DNA of 64,000 bases from Candidatus Helarchaeota archaeon (GCA_013375455.1 JABXJT010000016.1:1-64000), one strand, 5' to 3'; positions 17,369 to 26,613 are shown, numbered from the stretch's first letter. Notes: a model not told the origin generated them from the letters alone. Numbers and translations are program-made.

Positions 17369-17815
17369 TTAGCTCCCCTTTTTCTCTAATAATTTTTGCA
17401 CTCGGTGCAAATGGCGTGCCACTGTTATGGTTTGGTAAGAAATTTCGTATAACTTTCCCTTCTCAATGATATGATGTGAAATTTCGACTTCGGGTGCGAA
17501 ATGGCGTTTGATGTCTTGTCCTAGTACGTGTAATTGATAGCAATGCGGGCTGCCATCGATGGTTAAAATGGTCATCTCTTCAATTTTTGAGTATTTAATG
17601 ATATTTGCTAATTTGTACCCCACGTGATCCATGTGGAGATCTTCCAAACACGCATGAATGGGTGTCCGTCCCTCTGAAAATTTCTCGAAGATTTCGGGGT
17701 AGCGATCTGGCAAGCACGTGCCATACAAGAGCAATCGTCTTGTCTGTTGAAACCGTTTATCTCCGACATTGCATTCTAATATTGCCGAATTTACTCTATT
17801 TTTATCAAAAGCCAT
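17369..17815 (-). CDS. conserved-looking Cys/His protein, unknown function
   Basis: A 148-residue soluble protein with four well-spaced cysteines in motif-like settings (LECNVGD, YGTCLPDRYPE, IHACLEDLHMDHVG, GSPHCYQLH) and many histidines. The arrangement suggests metal or Fe-S binding. It has no membrane span and a clear ATG start, and stands between a plus-strand membrane gene and the beta-helix surface protein. I do not recognise the family and assign no function. Confidence 0.62.
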   Translation of the reverse strand: MAFDKNRVNSAILECNVGDKRFQQTRRLLLYGTCLPDRYPEIFEKFSEGRTPIHACLEDLHMDHVGYKLANIIKYSKIEEMTILTIDGSPHCYQLHVLGQDIKRHFAPEVEISHHIIEKGKLYEISYQTITVARHLHRVQKLLEKKGS

Positions 17816-17935
17816 AACTTAACCGCCATTCCTTCTTTTCAAAGTTTAGTATCTAATTTTTAGATAAAAAGTCGGATATAGACCTAACTATTAATGAAAT
17901 TTTGAAAATTTATTTTAATAATTTACTCAAAAATC

Positions 17936-20242
17936 TTAGAAAGTAGACTTCTTATGCCTATTCTTTCTTAATCCTATTATGCCAATTACAATAATAGAGA
18001 TTATAGGTATAATGAAAACAAGCAAGAAAGGATCAATTTCTATTCTATCTTTGATATTGTTGTTTTCTATAATATTACCCTCACACGATGAACCTTCATA
18101 AATTCCTTGCTTATTGTTAATGAGTGTATTCCACATTATTGTGTTGTAGTTGCTAGAACTCAAACTAATTCCATAACGCCCATTTTCATTAGCAGTGTTA
18201 TTAGCAATTAGGTTATTATTTGAAGATCTTAAGGAAATACCGACATAAAAATTGTTGTTAGCAACGTTGTTAGTAATTGTAGAATCATTTGAGTTAAATA
18301 ATCCCATTCCATCCCAAGTATTATAATTAACTATATTGTTAATGAGAGTGTTATTATTGGAGGAAGATATTATTATACCATACCAACTATTATAAAGAGC
18401 AACATTATCGACAATCGTATTATTACTGGAATCTCTTAAATATATTCCATAATAATTGTCGCTAACGTGGTTGTATATGAGCGTATTATTGTGAGATTTA
18501 ATTAAATCGATACCATCTCCCCATTTTTTGTTATTATTAGCATAGTTCATAGTGAGGTTATTGTGGCATGAAGAATCCAATACAATTCCATCATACTCGT
18601 TGTTTGAGGCTGTATTATTAGTGAGATTGTTTCTATCAGAAAAAAATAAATGAAATCCATAATGGAAATTGAGATTAACAATATTATTAGCGAATTTATT
18701 GTAATTGGAGGTGTATAATGAGATACCGGCATTATTACCATTAATTATACTATTTAAAAAGGTGTTATTATTAGAATAATCTAACTTAATACCAACCTCC
18801 AAGTTGTTGGAAGCCAGTACATTAATTATTGTGTTGTTATTAGAATACAGAAGCCAAATACCAATATTACCATTTGATACATTTATTCCTGAAATTTCTG
18901 ATGAGTTGCAATTTGCGAAAATCACTTGTCCTGCGTTCAATGGAACACTTATATTTTCTTGATTTGCAAAGTAATAAATCTGCCTGCCATTTATTGTATT
19001 ATTTGGAGCGATTGTTTGAGAAGAAACCTCAAATTTTGATCCTGATAATACCAACCCGCATAAATTCATTGTATTGCCAGTGAGTGTGGTATTATTAGAA
19101 AGAATTAAAGAAATGCCCTTGTTTTTATTGAAATTAAGAGTATTATTAATAAGCGAATTGTAATGGGAATAAGATAAATAAATTCCTCCTTGGCTATTAT
19201 TATAAATAAAGTTATTGACAAGCGTATTATTGTGAGAATAATCTAAATAGATACCATAATCTAAATTATTGGAGGAATTAATGTTAATTATTGTGTTATT
19301 ATTTGAATATAAAAGCCAAATCCCCCTCCTCCCACCTGATACATTTAATCCAGAAATCTTCGAGGAATTGCAATTTGCGAAAATCATTTGCCCTGCGTTT
19401 AATGGAACACTTATATTTTCTTGATTTGCAAAATAATAGATCTGATTGCTATTTATTGTATTATTTGAAGTTATTAGATGAGACGCAACTTCAGACTTCG
19501 CACCAGACAGCTCTAATCCACAGGAAATCATTTTATTGTTAATAAGTGAGTTGTTTCCAGATGAAAGTAAAGATATACCATCAAAGCAATTATCATTAAG
19601 GGTATTATTGATAAGTGTGTTATTATTAGAAGAAGAAAAATAAATGCCATACTGATTATCATTAACAATATTGCCAATGATTATGTTGTAATTGAATTTA
19701 TATGAATAAATCCCCCAATAATTGTTGGATATGTTATTATTTTTTAACGTATTATTATCGGAATTATAGAGATCAACACCCCAATGATTATCCTTTACGG
19801 AACTTGAGAGGATAGTTATATTATTGGAAGAAGTTAAACGGATTCCATAATGACTATTTAAGAAAGAATTGTTAGTAAGTTTCCCGTTTGTTACATTGTA
19901 TAAGTGAATTCCGCTATATGGGGTTGAAGCTGAAGTGCCAGCATTAATACAAGTGCAGTTTCTCAAAATAAAATATTTGTTAGTATTTGCAATTACGATG
20001 CAGTCACTGATTACTCCCCCATCAATTAGTTTATTTTCGATTATATAAGGGTTATTTAAGGTACCAATTCCTGAGGATGATATAGCTTCTAGTTCGGTAT
20101 TTCCATCGATATAAATTATTGGATCATTTTTATTGTTAATATTAATATCTGACTTAATGTTTGATTGAAATGAATTGAAATCTTGATTTCGTTGATTATA
20201 AATCAAAGAAAAACTTAAAATAAGGAAGAAGATAATGTTCAA
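17936..20242 (-). CDS. cell-surface parallel beta-helix (NosD/PbH1-type) protein
   Basis: A 768-residue secreted protein. It has an N-terminal hydrophobic signal (residues 1-17), then about 700 residues of short repeats of the form NNTLINNT/GIYLSSSNNN, the Asn-rich PbH1 rungs of a right-handed parallel beta-helix seen in NosD-like and pectate-lyase-like proteins. A C-terminal membrane helix (about 738-757) with a basic end anchors it. Sequons are very frequent. A block of about 90 residues is duplicated internally at an offset of 154 codons. The start is a TTG with GGGGG just upstream. Carbohydrate binding or modification at the cell surface is likely, but no catalytic residue can be named. 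Confidence 0.82.
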   Translation of the reverse strand: MNIIFFLILSFSLIYNQRNQDFNSFQSNIKSDININNKNDPIIYIDGNTELEAISSSGIGTLNNPYIIENKLIDGGVISDCIVIANTNKYFILRNCTCINAGTSASTPYSGIHLYNVTNGKLTNNSFLNSHYGIRLTSSNNITILSSSVKDNHWGVDLYNSDNNTLKNNNISNNYWGIYSYKFNYNIIIGNIVNDNQYGIYFSSSNNNTLINNTLNDNCFDGISLLSSGNNSLINNKMISCGLELSGAKSEVASHLITSNNTINSNQIYYFANQENISVPLNAGQMIFANCNSSKISGLNVSGGRRGIWLLYSNNNTIININSSNNLDYGIYLDYSHNNTLVNNFIYNNSQGGIYLSYSHYNSLINNTLNFNKNKGISLILSNNTTLTGNTMNLCGLVLSGSKFEVSSQTIAPNNTINGRQIYYFANQENISVPLNAGQVIFANCNSSEISGINVSNGNIGIWLLYSNNNTIINVLASNNLEVGIKLDYSNNNTFLNSIINGNNAGISLYTSNYNKFANNIVNLNFHYGFHLFFSDRNNLTNNTASNNEYDGIVLDSSCHNNLTMNYANNNKKWGDGIDLIKSHNNTLIYNHVSDNYYGIYLRDSSNNTIVDNVALYNSWYGIIISSSNNNTLINNIVNYNTWDGMGLFNSNDSTITNNVANNNFYVGISLRSSNNNLIANNTANENGRYGISLSSSNYNTIMWNTLINNKQGIYEGSSCEGNIIENNNIKDRIEIDPFLLVFIIPIISIIVIGIIGLRKNRHKKSTF
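18790..19530 (-). repeat. internal tandem duplication in the beta-helix gene
   Basis: Two copies of roughly 280 bp lie 462 bp (154 codons) apart, at about 18790-19068 and 19252-19530. They share long near-identical stretches, such as the coding region for IYYFANQENISVPLNAGQ. The remaining rungs between them are ordinary degenerate repeats, so this is a recent segmental duplication or a gene-conversion tract. Boundaries are approximate. Confidence 0.7.
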
Positions 20243-20366
20243 ACCCCCGAATTTTTTTCTCTTAAGTAAGATGCAAGTTCCTCCATTCTATTTAATAAAA
20301 TAAATTAATTTTCCACAAAAGTAATAAATTATTATTATTTTTTAAACTTATTGACGCCTAATACTC

Positions 20367-20375
20367 TTTATAAAA
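20367..20375 (+). promoter_or_regulatory. putative TATA box of thiD
   Basis: TTTATAAAA lies about 105 bases before the preferred thiD ATG, and a second TTTTTATAAG follows about 20 bases later. Either could be the archaeal TATA element; regional AT-richness limits confidence. Confidence 0.28.
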
Positions 20376-20478
20376 TTTCTTGATTGGTTTTTATAAGAGT
20401 AAATCGTCAATTTGAGGCAGAAATCAAATAAATTTTAGAGTATTGAAGATTTACTTTATGATTTGGGTGCTTGAAGAA

Positions 20479-21270
20479 ATGAAAATTGAGAAAGTGGCAC
20501 TCACGATTGCAGGATCAGATAGTAGTGCCGGTGCCGGAATTCAAGCAGACCTCAAAACATTTGCAGCCCATAAAGTATTTGGCGTATCAGTGATAACAGC
20601 CATCACTGCTCAAAACACGATGAAAGTTTCAAAGATCTTTAAAGTCCCGATTGATATAATTGAGGCACAGTTGGATGCTATATTAGAAGATGTCACAATT
20701 AATGCCATCAAAACGGGGATGTTGGTTTCAACAGAGAACATCGAACTGGTTGCGAGTAAATTGAAGCCTTTAAAAGCCCCATTAGTAGTAGATCCCATAA
20801 TCAAAGCGGGTACAGGGCGGGAATTGATAGAAGACTCTGCAATCGATAAATTGAAAACACTTCTATTGCCCCTTGCTACAATAATTACGCCGAACATTCA
20901 TGAGGCGGAGATATTATCAGGAATACAAATCAACTCTGAAGCGGATGCAATGAAAGCAGGTGAAGAATTGATTCAGATGGGCGCAAACGCAGTCCTCATC
21001 AAGGGAAGGCATTTTAAATCAAAAAAAGTCGTCGATCTTCTATTCATGAAGGATGGTACGCATTTAACAATGGATAAAAAAAGGAATAAAGAGGACCGTC
21101 ACGGTTCGGGTTGCGTTCTCTCAGCATCGATTACTTCGTATTTAGCATTAGATTGGAGTCTAAACGAAGCAGTTGCTAATGCGGAAGAATACATGAATAA
21201 GATATATCCTGGCTTGTTGAAAATTGGGCATGGAACTCCGCCCATCAATCCATTTCACGAACTATTTTAG
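20479..21270 (+). CDS. thiD: hydroxymethylpyrimidine/phosphomethylpyrimidine kinase
   Basis: About 263 residues from the ATG at 20479 (MKIEKVALTIAGSDSSAGAG); open codons upstream reach a TTG at 20443. The N-terminal GSDSSAGAGIQADLKTF motif, the VVDPIIKAGTG segment and the C-terminal RHGSGCVLSASITSYLA anion-hole motif with its catalytic Cys region are those of ThiD, a ribokinase-fold enzyme. It phosphorylates HMP to HMP-P and HMP-PP for thiamine synthesis, and length is typical. The gene is monocistronic. Thiamine diphosphate is the cofactor of IorA encoded nearby, though no linkage is implied. Confidence 0.93.
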   Translation: MKIEKVALTIAGSDSSAGAGIQADLKTFAAHKVFGVSVITAITAQNTMKVSKIFKVPIDIIEAQLDAILEDVTINAIKTGMLVSTENIELVASKLKPLKAPLVVDPIIKAGTGRELIEDSAIDKLKTLLLPLATIITPNIHEAEILSGIQINSEADAMKAGEELIQMGANAVLIKGRHFKSKKVVDLLFMKDGTHLTMDKKRNKEDRHGSGCVLSASITSYLALDWSLNEAVANAEEYMNKIYPGLLKIGHGTPPINPFHELF

Positions 21271-21329
21271 ATTTACAAGTGAAAACTCGAATAATGTATT
21301 TTGCATGATTAAAAAAAGAGCTATTCTAA

Positions 21330-21638
21330 CTAGAGACCCTGGACACGACCAATGGCGGTTTGTATTTCGCCTTCGTTCTTGGCGATGGGTAAATTATCCA
21401 CGTAATTTGGGAGGCCTCTTAGCAATTCTTCAATGAGCAGCATCAATGCTTTTCCAGCTGGGATGTCTTTTTGTTCTACGCCACCATCTGGAAAAGTTAT
21501 GGAGGCTTCTTTCCATGAACTCCCCTCAGCATCATTGGCGACAAGACAATATATGTAATCCTTCGTGTTAACTACGACTGACGCCACGCCCGGTTTCATA
21601 GCACTTTCTAAAATTCCGATCATATCTTCTTTACTCAT
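21330..21638 (-). CDS. small hypothetical protein
   Basis: A 102-residue soluble protein that opens MSKEDMIGILESAM. An alternating strand pattern (ASVVVNTKDYIYCLVAND) and a C-terminal helix (KALMLLIEELLRGL) suggest a compact alpha/beta fold. There is one cysteine and no catalytic motif. Size and strand-helix order do not exclude a roadblock-like fold, but I see no signature and leave it unassigned. Its stop lies 59 bp from convergent thiD. Confidence 0.6.
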   Translation of the reverse strand: MSKEDMIGILESAMKPGVASVVVNTKDYIYCLVANDAEGSSWKEASITFPDGGVEQKDIPAGKALMLLIEELLRGLPNYVDNLPIAKNEGEIQTAIGRVQGL

Positions 21639-21703
21639 TTTCCAAGCCTCTATTATCTCAATTATATTAAAAATTAGAATCCGTTTGATTATTTAATTAT
21701 TTT

Positions 21704-22249
21704 TTACCTATCAAAATATATGTTTTTCCCAAAAGCAGATAATGGTATCGTTATAATCAAATCGACATCTTCCAAGAACCCTAATTCTTTAGCAGCTCTA
21801 CCGGGGCGGTACATTATTCGGCAATCAACGTTATGAATTGACGCCGTTTTCACTGCGGACCCCAGCGCTATACCTAAATCCAGGTGTTTAAACGTGCAAC
21901 AGGGTTTGGGATCTTGGGATTTTTTCCGAACTTCAACAAGTTCCTCACAGGTATTGAAACCACATAATCCACAATTCGCTAGATCGATGGGAATTCCTTG
22001 AACCCCTATCAGAATGAGAGCCGCGGAATCATCAATGTTTTTGGCATCCCGGTACCAAGTATCGCCTTTCTGTGATGCATAAGAACGCATTTTTTCCGCA
22101 ATCTCGGCTTTTTCTTTACCTGTTACGATTGCGGTACTGATGCTATCGAGACCTTTCGATTTAGGGGCGGTCCGTGTAGAAACTAACATCATCTTCGCTA
22201 ATTCAACGATTGCTTCTTGTTCAGAATTTGATCCGTTCATTATTGGCAT
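21704..22249 (-). CDS. DUF2148 ferredoxin-domain protein
   Basis: About 181 residues from the ATG at 22249 (a TTG three codons earlier is open). The N-terminal LVSTRTAPKSKGLDSIS segment and the central cysteine cluster ANCGLCGFNTCEEL with a later CCTFKHLDLGIALGSAV are the hallmarks of the DUF2148 ferredoxin-domain family, common in anaerobic archaea and bacteria. The cysteines probably hold an Fe-S cluster. Function in the family is not established. It stands upstream of the small hypothetical gene at 21330-21638 on the same strand (65 bp gap). Confidence 0.85.
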   Translation of the reverse strand: MPIMNGSNSEQEAIVELAKMMLVSTRTAPKSKGLDSISTAIVTGKEKAEIAEKMRSYASQKGDTWYRDAKNIDDSAALILIGVQGIPIDLANCGLCGFNTCEELVEVRKKSQDPKPCCTFKHLDLGIALGSAVKTASIHNVDCRIMYRPGRAAKELGFLEDVDLIITIPLSAFGKNIYFDR

Positions 22250-22310
22250 TTTCAACAACTCATTTGGGTGCTGTGGAATAAATAATTATAATCACATTTT
22301 AGAATAAAAA

Positions 22311-22757
22311 TTATTTTGGGGGTAGACAAACATATTCCCCATTTGTAACGACTGCCATTACGCCTCCGCATGTACCTGGCTTCATTTTAATTGGTTTTAT
22401 GCTGTGCGTGATCCCTGCGGGAATGAACACGGCCCCAGGACTCGCTACTTCATAAGTTTCCATTTCGTCATTGTCTCCTAATGTTACTTCAACAACCACC
22501 GAGCCTTGGTCTCCTATGATGAAGTAGCATTCATTAGACCCCTCTGGATGGCGATGACGGTCAGCCCATGAAATTGTAGGGTTTTTAGCGAGATCTTCAT
22601 TCGGATGAAGGAAGAAGTAATAAGCCCACATTTTTGAACCTGGAACCCGTTTATTACTCATTAGAATGGGATAAAAAAATTTATCTGGTTTATGATAAGG
22701 AAGCGATCGTACCGTTTTCACTCCCGAAACAACATGTTTCTCATACTTTTTACTCAT
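22311..22757 (-). CDS. cupin-domain protein
   Basis: A 148-residue single-domain cupin. Motif 1 is DRHRHPEGSNECYFIIGDQG (two His and a Glu as metal ligands) and motif 2 is PGAVFIPAGITHSIKP (His ligand). The fold is a small beta-barrel binding one metal ion. Members are sugar isomerases, dioxygenases or sensors, and the substrate cannot be told. It lies upstream of the DUF2148 gene on the same strand (61 bp gap). Confidence 0.85.
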   Translation of the reverse strand: MSKKYEKHVVSGVKTVRSLPYHKPDKFFYPILMSNKRVPGSKMWAYYFFLHPNEDLAKNPTISWADRHRHPEGSNECYFIIGDQGSVVVEVTLGDNDEMETYEVASPGAVFIPAGITHSIKPIKMKPGTCGGVMAVVTNGEYVCLPPK

Positions 22758-22853
22758 TTTAAACGCACCATCAATTCTTACGTTAGCTCTAAGATTTCAT
22801 AAACCTATAATTGTTGCCATTAATTTTTTAATTTTTAAAAGTTATTTTATGAT

Positions 22854-23291
22854 ATGAGTAAGGGTGAGCAAGAAGTCGATGAAGAACTGGAAAGAATACG
22901 TAAAAAGAAATTACAACAGTTAAAGTATGAAGTAACCCACCCTAAAGAGGATAAACCGAAGTTTGACACGGGGGGAAAGGTCTATTGGTTGAGCGTTCTC
23001 AATTTTTGGGAATTGGTGCGGAAATACACAAAAGTCGTGATTGAATGTTACGCGGACTGGTGTCGTCCGTGTAAAGCACTCGAGCCCATTCTAATGAAAT
23101 TAGCGAGCATGCATCGTGAAATTCTTTTTGCAAAATTAGACATCGATAAATCTGCGGTAATAGCCGATCAATTTCAAGTTCAAGGGGTCCCCACCATTTT
23201 ATTCTTTAGGAATGGAAGTCTTGTTGATAGGCAATCTGGAGCCATTCCAATTAAAACCATCGAAGCCCATATACGAAAATTTTTAGGATAA
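22854..23291 (+). CDS. thioredoxin-domain protein
   Basis: A 145-residue protein. Residues 1-40 are a charged helical extension absent from plain thioredoxins. Residues 45-145 are a thioredoxin fold with the active site WCRPC (Cys70, Cys73) and the cis-proline loop GVPTILFF. The CRPC pair differs from the usual CGPC, which alters redox potential in known thioredoxins. The gene is cytoplasmic and monocistronic, and is followed by a hairpin just after the stop. It is a likely thiol-disulfide reductase. Confidence 0.9.
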   Translation: MSKGEQEVDEELERIRKKKLQQLKYEVTHPKEDKPKFDTGGKVYWLSVLNFWELVRKYTKVVIECYADWCRPCKALEPILMKLASMHREILFAKLDIDKSAVIADQFQVQGVPTILFFRNGSLVDRQSGAIPIKTIEAHIRKFLG

Positions 23292-23293
23292 CC

Positions 23294-23315
23294 CTCTCAA
23301 TTAGGGAGATTGAGG
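23294..23315 (+). terminator. hairpin after the thioredoxin gene
   Basis: CTCAAT and ATTGAG form an inverted repeat directly after the TAA, with an A-purine loop between, and a short T-run follows about 18 bases later. It could end transcription; archaeal terminators are mainly T-runs, so the hairpin may be incidental. Confidence 0.28.
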
Positions 23316-23434
23316 CACACATTCGGAGATTTTTAAGTTAGCGAAACAGTTATTTGATAAAGCACTATTGGCTAGTTTAATTTAGGAGAATATTTTTCTG
23401 AATGGCTTCAGGACACTGTATTAAGGTATGAGAG

Positions 23435-24769
23435 ATGACGGAGAGCGAAATAGAAACTACGATGGATGTTCTTGATAATCAAGATATCATTCTAAAGTGG
23501 AAGAGTCCGAAGCTTGAGAAAGAATTGATTTATCTCACGAGTAAATGTACCGGCTGCGGGATTTGTCCCGCCATATGCCCCACCAAAGCAATTGAGTTAA
23601 TGTCTGTCCATGAAATTGCCACTAAACTAGAATCCAGAGATGATACTCCAACAGCCCCCTACGTCGTATTTGATTTGGAAAAATGCGTGTTTTGTGGATT
23701 ATGTGCAATTCTTTGTCCAGTGAAAGCAATAGAATACAAATTTAATGAGTTATCCATCAAAAAAATGCCCGAATACCCAAAATTAGATTTTAACATAGAA
23801 TTAGATGATGAGACCTGCATTCCCTGTCGGTATTGCGAATTAATATGTCCAGTAGATGCAATTAAAGCTGAGATGCAACTTGAACGAAAAGATGATGTTG
23901 TTACTTATCCCGGAAAGAAACGCGGTGAAATTCCCAAAGACCTTTCGGGATCAATAAAAATTGATGAAAAGAAATGTGTCTATTGCATGCTTTGTATGGA
24001 TTTCTGTGATGCTGTTGAAATTGATGAGGCGGATCCCGATCCGAATCGTCCTTATCCAGGTAAAAATTTACGAATAAATGAGAGCAAATGCGATTATTGC
24101 GAATTATGTGCAGAACTTTGCCCCACAGAGGTCTTTAAAATCACTTGTGATTCAGATGTAAAACGAACTGTTAAAGCCCCAAAAATCGAAGGAAAGGCAA
24201 TAATTGATGAGGAAAAATGCATTGCGTGTGGTTGGTGCGTTCTTTGTCCGGTCGAAGCCATAAAATTAGACAAATTTTTCGAGGGAGAAATAACACTACA
24301 AAATTTGGATAAATGTGATCCCAGCGGATGCAAGGCATGTATCAAAATTTGCCCGTCTAACGCGTGGTACCTTCCAAAAGATCCTAAAGAAAAAATTGCG
24401 GTTAATCAAGATTTGTGCATTTACTGTGGCAGTTGCGAATTATCGTGTCCCTATGAGTGCATTAAGGTTGAGCGGAAAAAAATTAGTTACGTAGGGGGAG
24501 ATCTCACTCAGCCGTGGATGAAGACTTGGAAAGATGCGTTCCTATCACTCATAGGCCGAGAAATCCCTGAGAAAAAAGTTAAGTTAATACCACTAAAAAT
24601 TGAAGAAATCGAAAAATTTGTTAAAGAAATACGAGAAGTTCCCATTGTCCCAGAGAAAACTAAGAAAGATTATTTGAACAAATTGACAAAGATTCGAGAA
24701 CTTCTGAGTAAAGTAAAGACAAGATATTGGCTAGAAGGAAGAATTAAAAAGAAACCTCGTTCTGATTAA
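23435..24769 (+). CDS. polyferredoxin with eight Fe-S cluster motifs
   Basis: A 444-residue protein with eight cysteine clusters of the ferredoxin type: CTGCGICPAICP, CVFCGLCAILCP, CIPCRYCELICP, CVYCMLCMDFCD, CDYCELCAELCP, CIACGWCVLCP (one residue short), CDPSGCKACIKICP (irregular) and CIYCGSCELSCP. Most should bind [4Fe-4S]. The number and spacing recall FwdF/FmdF and MvhB polyferredoxins, electron wires of methanogen-type complexes. No formylmethanofuran dehydrogenase or hydrogenase gene is next to it. A basic helical C-terminus of about 80 residues follows the last cluster. It overlaps the convergent AmrS gene by 4 bp. Confidence 0.85.
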   Translation: MTESEIETTMDVLDNQDIILKWKSPKLEKELIYLTSKCTGCGICPAICPTKAIELMSVHEIATKLESRDDTPTAPYVVFDLEKCVFCGLCAILCPVKAIEYKFNELSIKKMPEYPKLDFNIELDDETCIPCRYCELICPVDAIKAEMQLERKDDVVTYPGKKRGEIPKDLSGSIKIDEKKCVYCMLCMDFCDAVEIDEADPDPNRPYPGKNLRINESKCDYCELCAELCPTEVFKITCDSDVKRTVKAPKIEGKAIIDEEKCIACGWCVLCPVEAIKLDKFFEGEITLQNLDKCDPSGCKACIKICPSNAWYLPKDPKEKIAVNQDLCIYCGSCELSCPYECIKVERKKISYVGGDLTQPWMKTWKDAFLSLIGREIPEKKVKLIPLKIEEIEKFVKEIREVPIVPEKTKKDYLNKLTKIRELLSKVKTRYWLEGRIKKKPRSD

Positions 24770-25824
24770 TTGGACTGGTTTTTTAGAGAAGTTACAATGG
24801 GAATGGATTCGCCGCATTGAGGGCAGGAATTTCCATCTTTTAAATTATTTTTTTCGGTTCCAAAGATGGTTCGCTCAATTAATAAGGTTTCACAATTCGG
24901 ACAAAAGGTATTTTCGAGTTCATGGCCGTGTATGTTTCCAATATAGACATAGTTAAGCCCTTCCTCCCGACCAATTTTATAAGCTTTCTTTAAAGTTTTA
25001 ACAGGCGTGCGATAATTTGCCAAACCTGTATCAATTGCCTTATAATCAGGATGATACTGATTACAATGCCAGGGAATATTCTCTCCAAGGAGTGTCTTGA
25101 TTTTTTTTGCAATGCTTCTTAGGACATCCTCAGAATCGTTCTCATTTGGGATTACTAAAGTAACAATTTCAACATGAGCACCCCTTTCTTTAGCAATTTG
25201 AAGGTTTCGCCAGACGACATCGGAATTCGCCGTGCAACGTTTTTTATAAAATGATTGATCACCTTTAACATTAACACAGAAAGCATCACACCCGTTATTG
25301 ATGAGAAGGTTGAGCGCTTCTTCGGTCATGAATAGATTCGTAACATAAGTTTGATAATAATCTAGGGGGCGAGTTAATTTCATTACATCGATGGCATATT
25401 CAATTAGGAGCGTTGGCTCATTGAGACTGAAACTGGTACCCTGTGACTTAAATTTTTTAGCCAACTCGAGAAATCGATCAGGGGAAAGATATCTACTGGA
25501 GTGATCAATGGGAGGTGTCTTACTTATCTCCCAGTTCTGGCAAAAGGGGCAGGTGAAATTACAACCCCATGTACCCACGGTTAGTGCTTTAGTCCCAGGA
25601 AAAAAATGATAGAGGGGCTTCTTTTCTATGGGGTTATTCGATATTGAACTAATATTTCCATAGGTTAGAGCATGTAATTTTCCGTTTAAATTTATTCTGG
25701 TCTTGCAAAATCCAACCTTTCCTTTTGAAATTTTGCAGCGACGCTCACACGTAGCGCAACGCACGGTATCAGGATCAATGTTTTCAAATAATAGTGATTC
25801 TTTCACAAAGGGGCTTTCATGCAC
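24766..25824 (-). CDS. amrS: AmmeMemoRadiSam-system radical SAM enzyme (AmrS-like)
   Basis: A 352-residue protein. An N-terminal CATCERRC...GFCKTR cysteine region precedes the radical SAM motif CNFTCPFCQN (C-x3-C-x2-C). The intervening GNISSISNNPIEKKPLYHF and later HCNQYHPDYK segments are diagnostic of AmrS. At the C-terminus a zinc ribbon CPNC...CPQC is fused, which most AmrS proteins lack. In other genomes AmrS occurs with AmmeMemo (AMMECR1 and Memo) proteins, which were not seen in this window. The reaction catalysed by the family is not settled. Confidence 0.85.
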   Translation of the reverse strand: MHESPFVKESLLFENIDPDTVRCATCERRCKISKGKVGFCKTRINLNGKLHALTYGNISSISNNPIEKKPLYHFFPGTKALTVGTWGCNFTCPFCQNWEISKTPPIDHSSRYLSPDRFLELAKKFKSQGTSFSLNEPTLLIEYAIDVMKLTRPLDYYQTYVTNLFMTEEALNLLINNGCDAFCVNVKGDQSFYKKRCTANSDVVWRNLQIAKERGAHVEIVTLVIPNENDSEDVLRSIAKKIKTLLGENIPWHCNQYHPDYKAIDTGLANYRTPVKTLKKAYKIGREEGLNYVYIGNIHGHELENTFCPNCETLLIERTIFGTEKNNLKDGNSCPQCGESIPIVTSLKNQSN

Positions 25825-25887
25825 TTTTTTTCGCCGAAAAACAATAATCTAACAGCTAAACTATGATGATTGTACTAAAAAAGAGAT

Positions 25888-26613
25888 CTATTCTATTTGG
25901 CTTAGGGACTTAAAGTGCCGAATAAGTTTTAAAACTTCCCAGATTTTAACTTGGTCCCCCTGTGTCAATAAATTACGTAAAAACCCGGCGAAATCTCCTC
26001 GCTCAACGTATTTTCGAAACTCCTCTACCTCCCAAATAATATTTTTCATTTCAGTATTTGGAGAGGAGGAAGCCCACGTGCTTTTTGGAACCGGACGCAT
26101 TTCTTCCTGCGGAGCTGCGAATGGAACTTGGTCGATTTGTTGTTGGGGTTGCTGATAAGCTTGGGGTTGTTGGTAAGCTGGCATTGTGGGTGTAGTTGGA
26201 GGGCTAGGCATAGCCGGGGCGGCTGCCTCTGAAGGTGCCCCACCGGTAATTTGCGCAAGGGCACGCGCGACATCCATGTAAGCTACACCTGCGCCACCAT
26301 CAGGCGTGACGTAGGCAAGAAGAATTCTATTTCTTTCACTCGAAGCGACAATATGACCCTGTCCCAGAATGTTTGTAGAGACTAATCGCTCTGGAGTGCA
26401 TTGTAACGTGGAATATTTAATACCTTGGACAACTACCGAGGTGGATTGCTGTCGCCAAGAGTTTAAAACCCCTATAATGTCAGAAGAAATATCCCAATTT
26501 GAGGTTTGAAAGACTACATTACCTTCTGGGGTGAGAAGGGTGGCTGCTGTTATCGTAGCGTTACCGGTCATTAAGTCGCGCATGATAAAATCAACGCTTG
26601 ATGCATCGTCCAT
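25888..26613 (-). CDS. roadblock/longin-like protein with Pro/Gln-rich linker
   Basis: A 241-residue protein. Residues 1-120 have the strand-helix-strand layout of a roadblock/LC7-type regulator: ATLLTPEGNVVFQTSNWDIS, a helix, then SVVVQGIKYSTLQCTPERLV and NRILLAYVTPDGGAGVAYMD. Residues 125-175 are a Pro-, Ala- and Gln-rich disordered linker with repeated YQQPQ. The last 60 residues are a helical domain. Roadblock proteins act as scaffolds or activators of small GTPases, so this could partner one of the GTPases encoded nearby. The domain match is by eye and moderate; no GTPase is directly adjacent. Confidence 0.65.
   Translation of the reverse strand: MDDASSVDFIMRDLMTGNATITAATLLTPEGNVVFQTSNWDISSDIIGVLNSWRQQSTSVVVQGIKYSTLQCTPERLVSTNILGQGHIVASSERNRILLAYVTPDGGAGVAYMDVARALAQITGGAPSEAAAPAMPSPPTTPTMPAYQQPQAYQQPQQQIDQVPFAAPQEEMRPVPKSTWASSSPNTEMKNIIWEVEEFRKYVERGDFAGFLRNLLTQGDQVKIWEVLKLIRHFKSLSQIE

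Noticed and set aside
17936..20242. The repetitive Asn/ATT-rich DNA at first looks like a CRISPR array or low-complexity satellite
   Set aside because: Repeat units are degenerate, not separated by unique spacers of fixed length, and a single 768-codon frame with PbH1 rungs explains the pattern.
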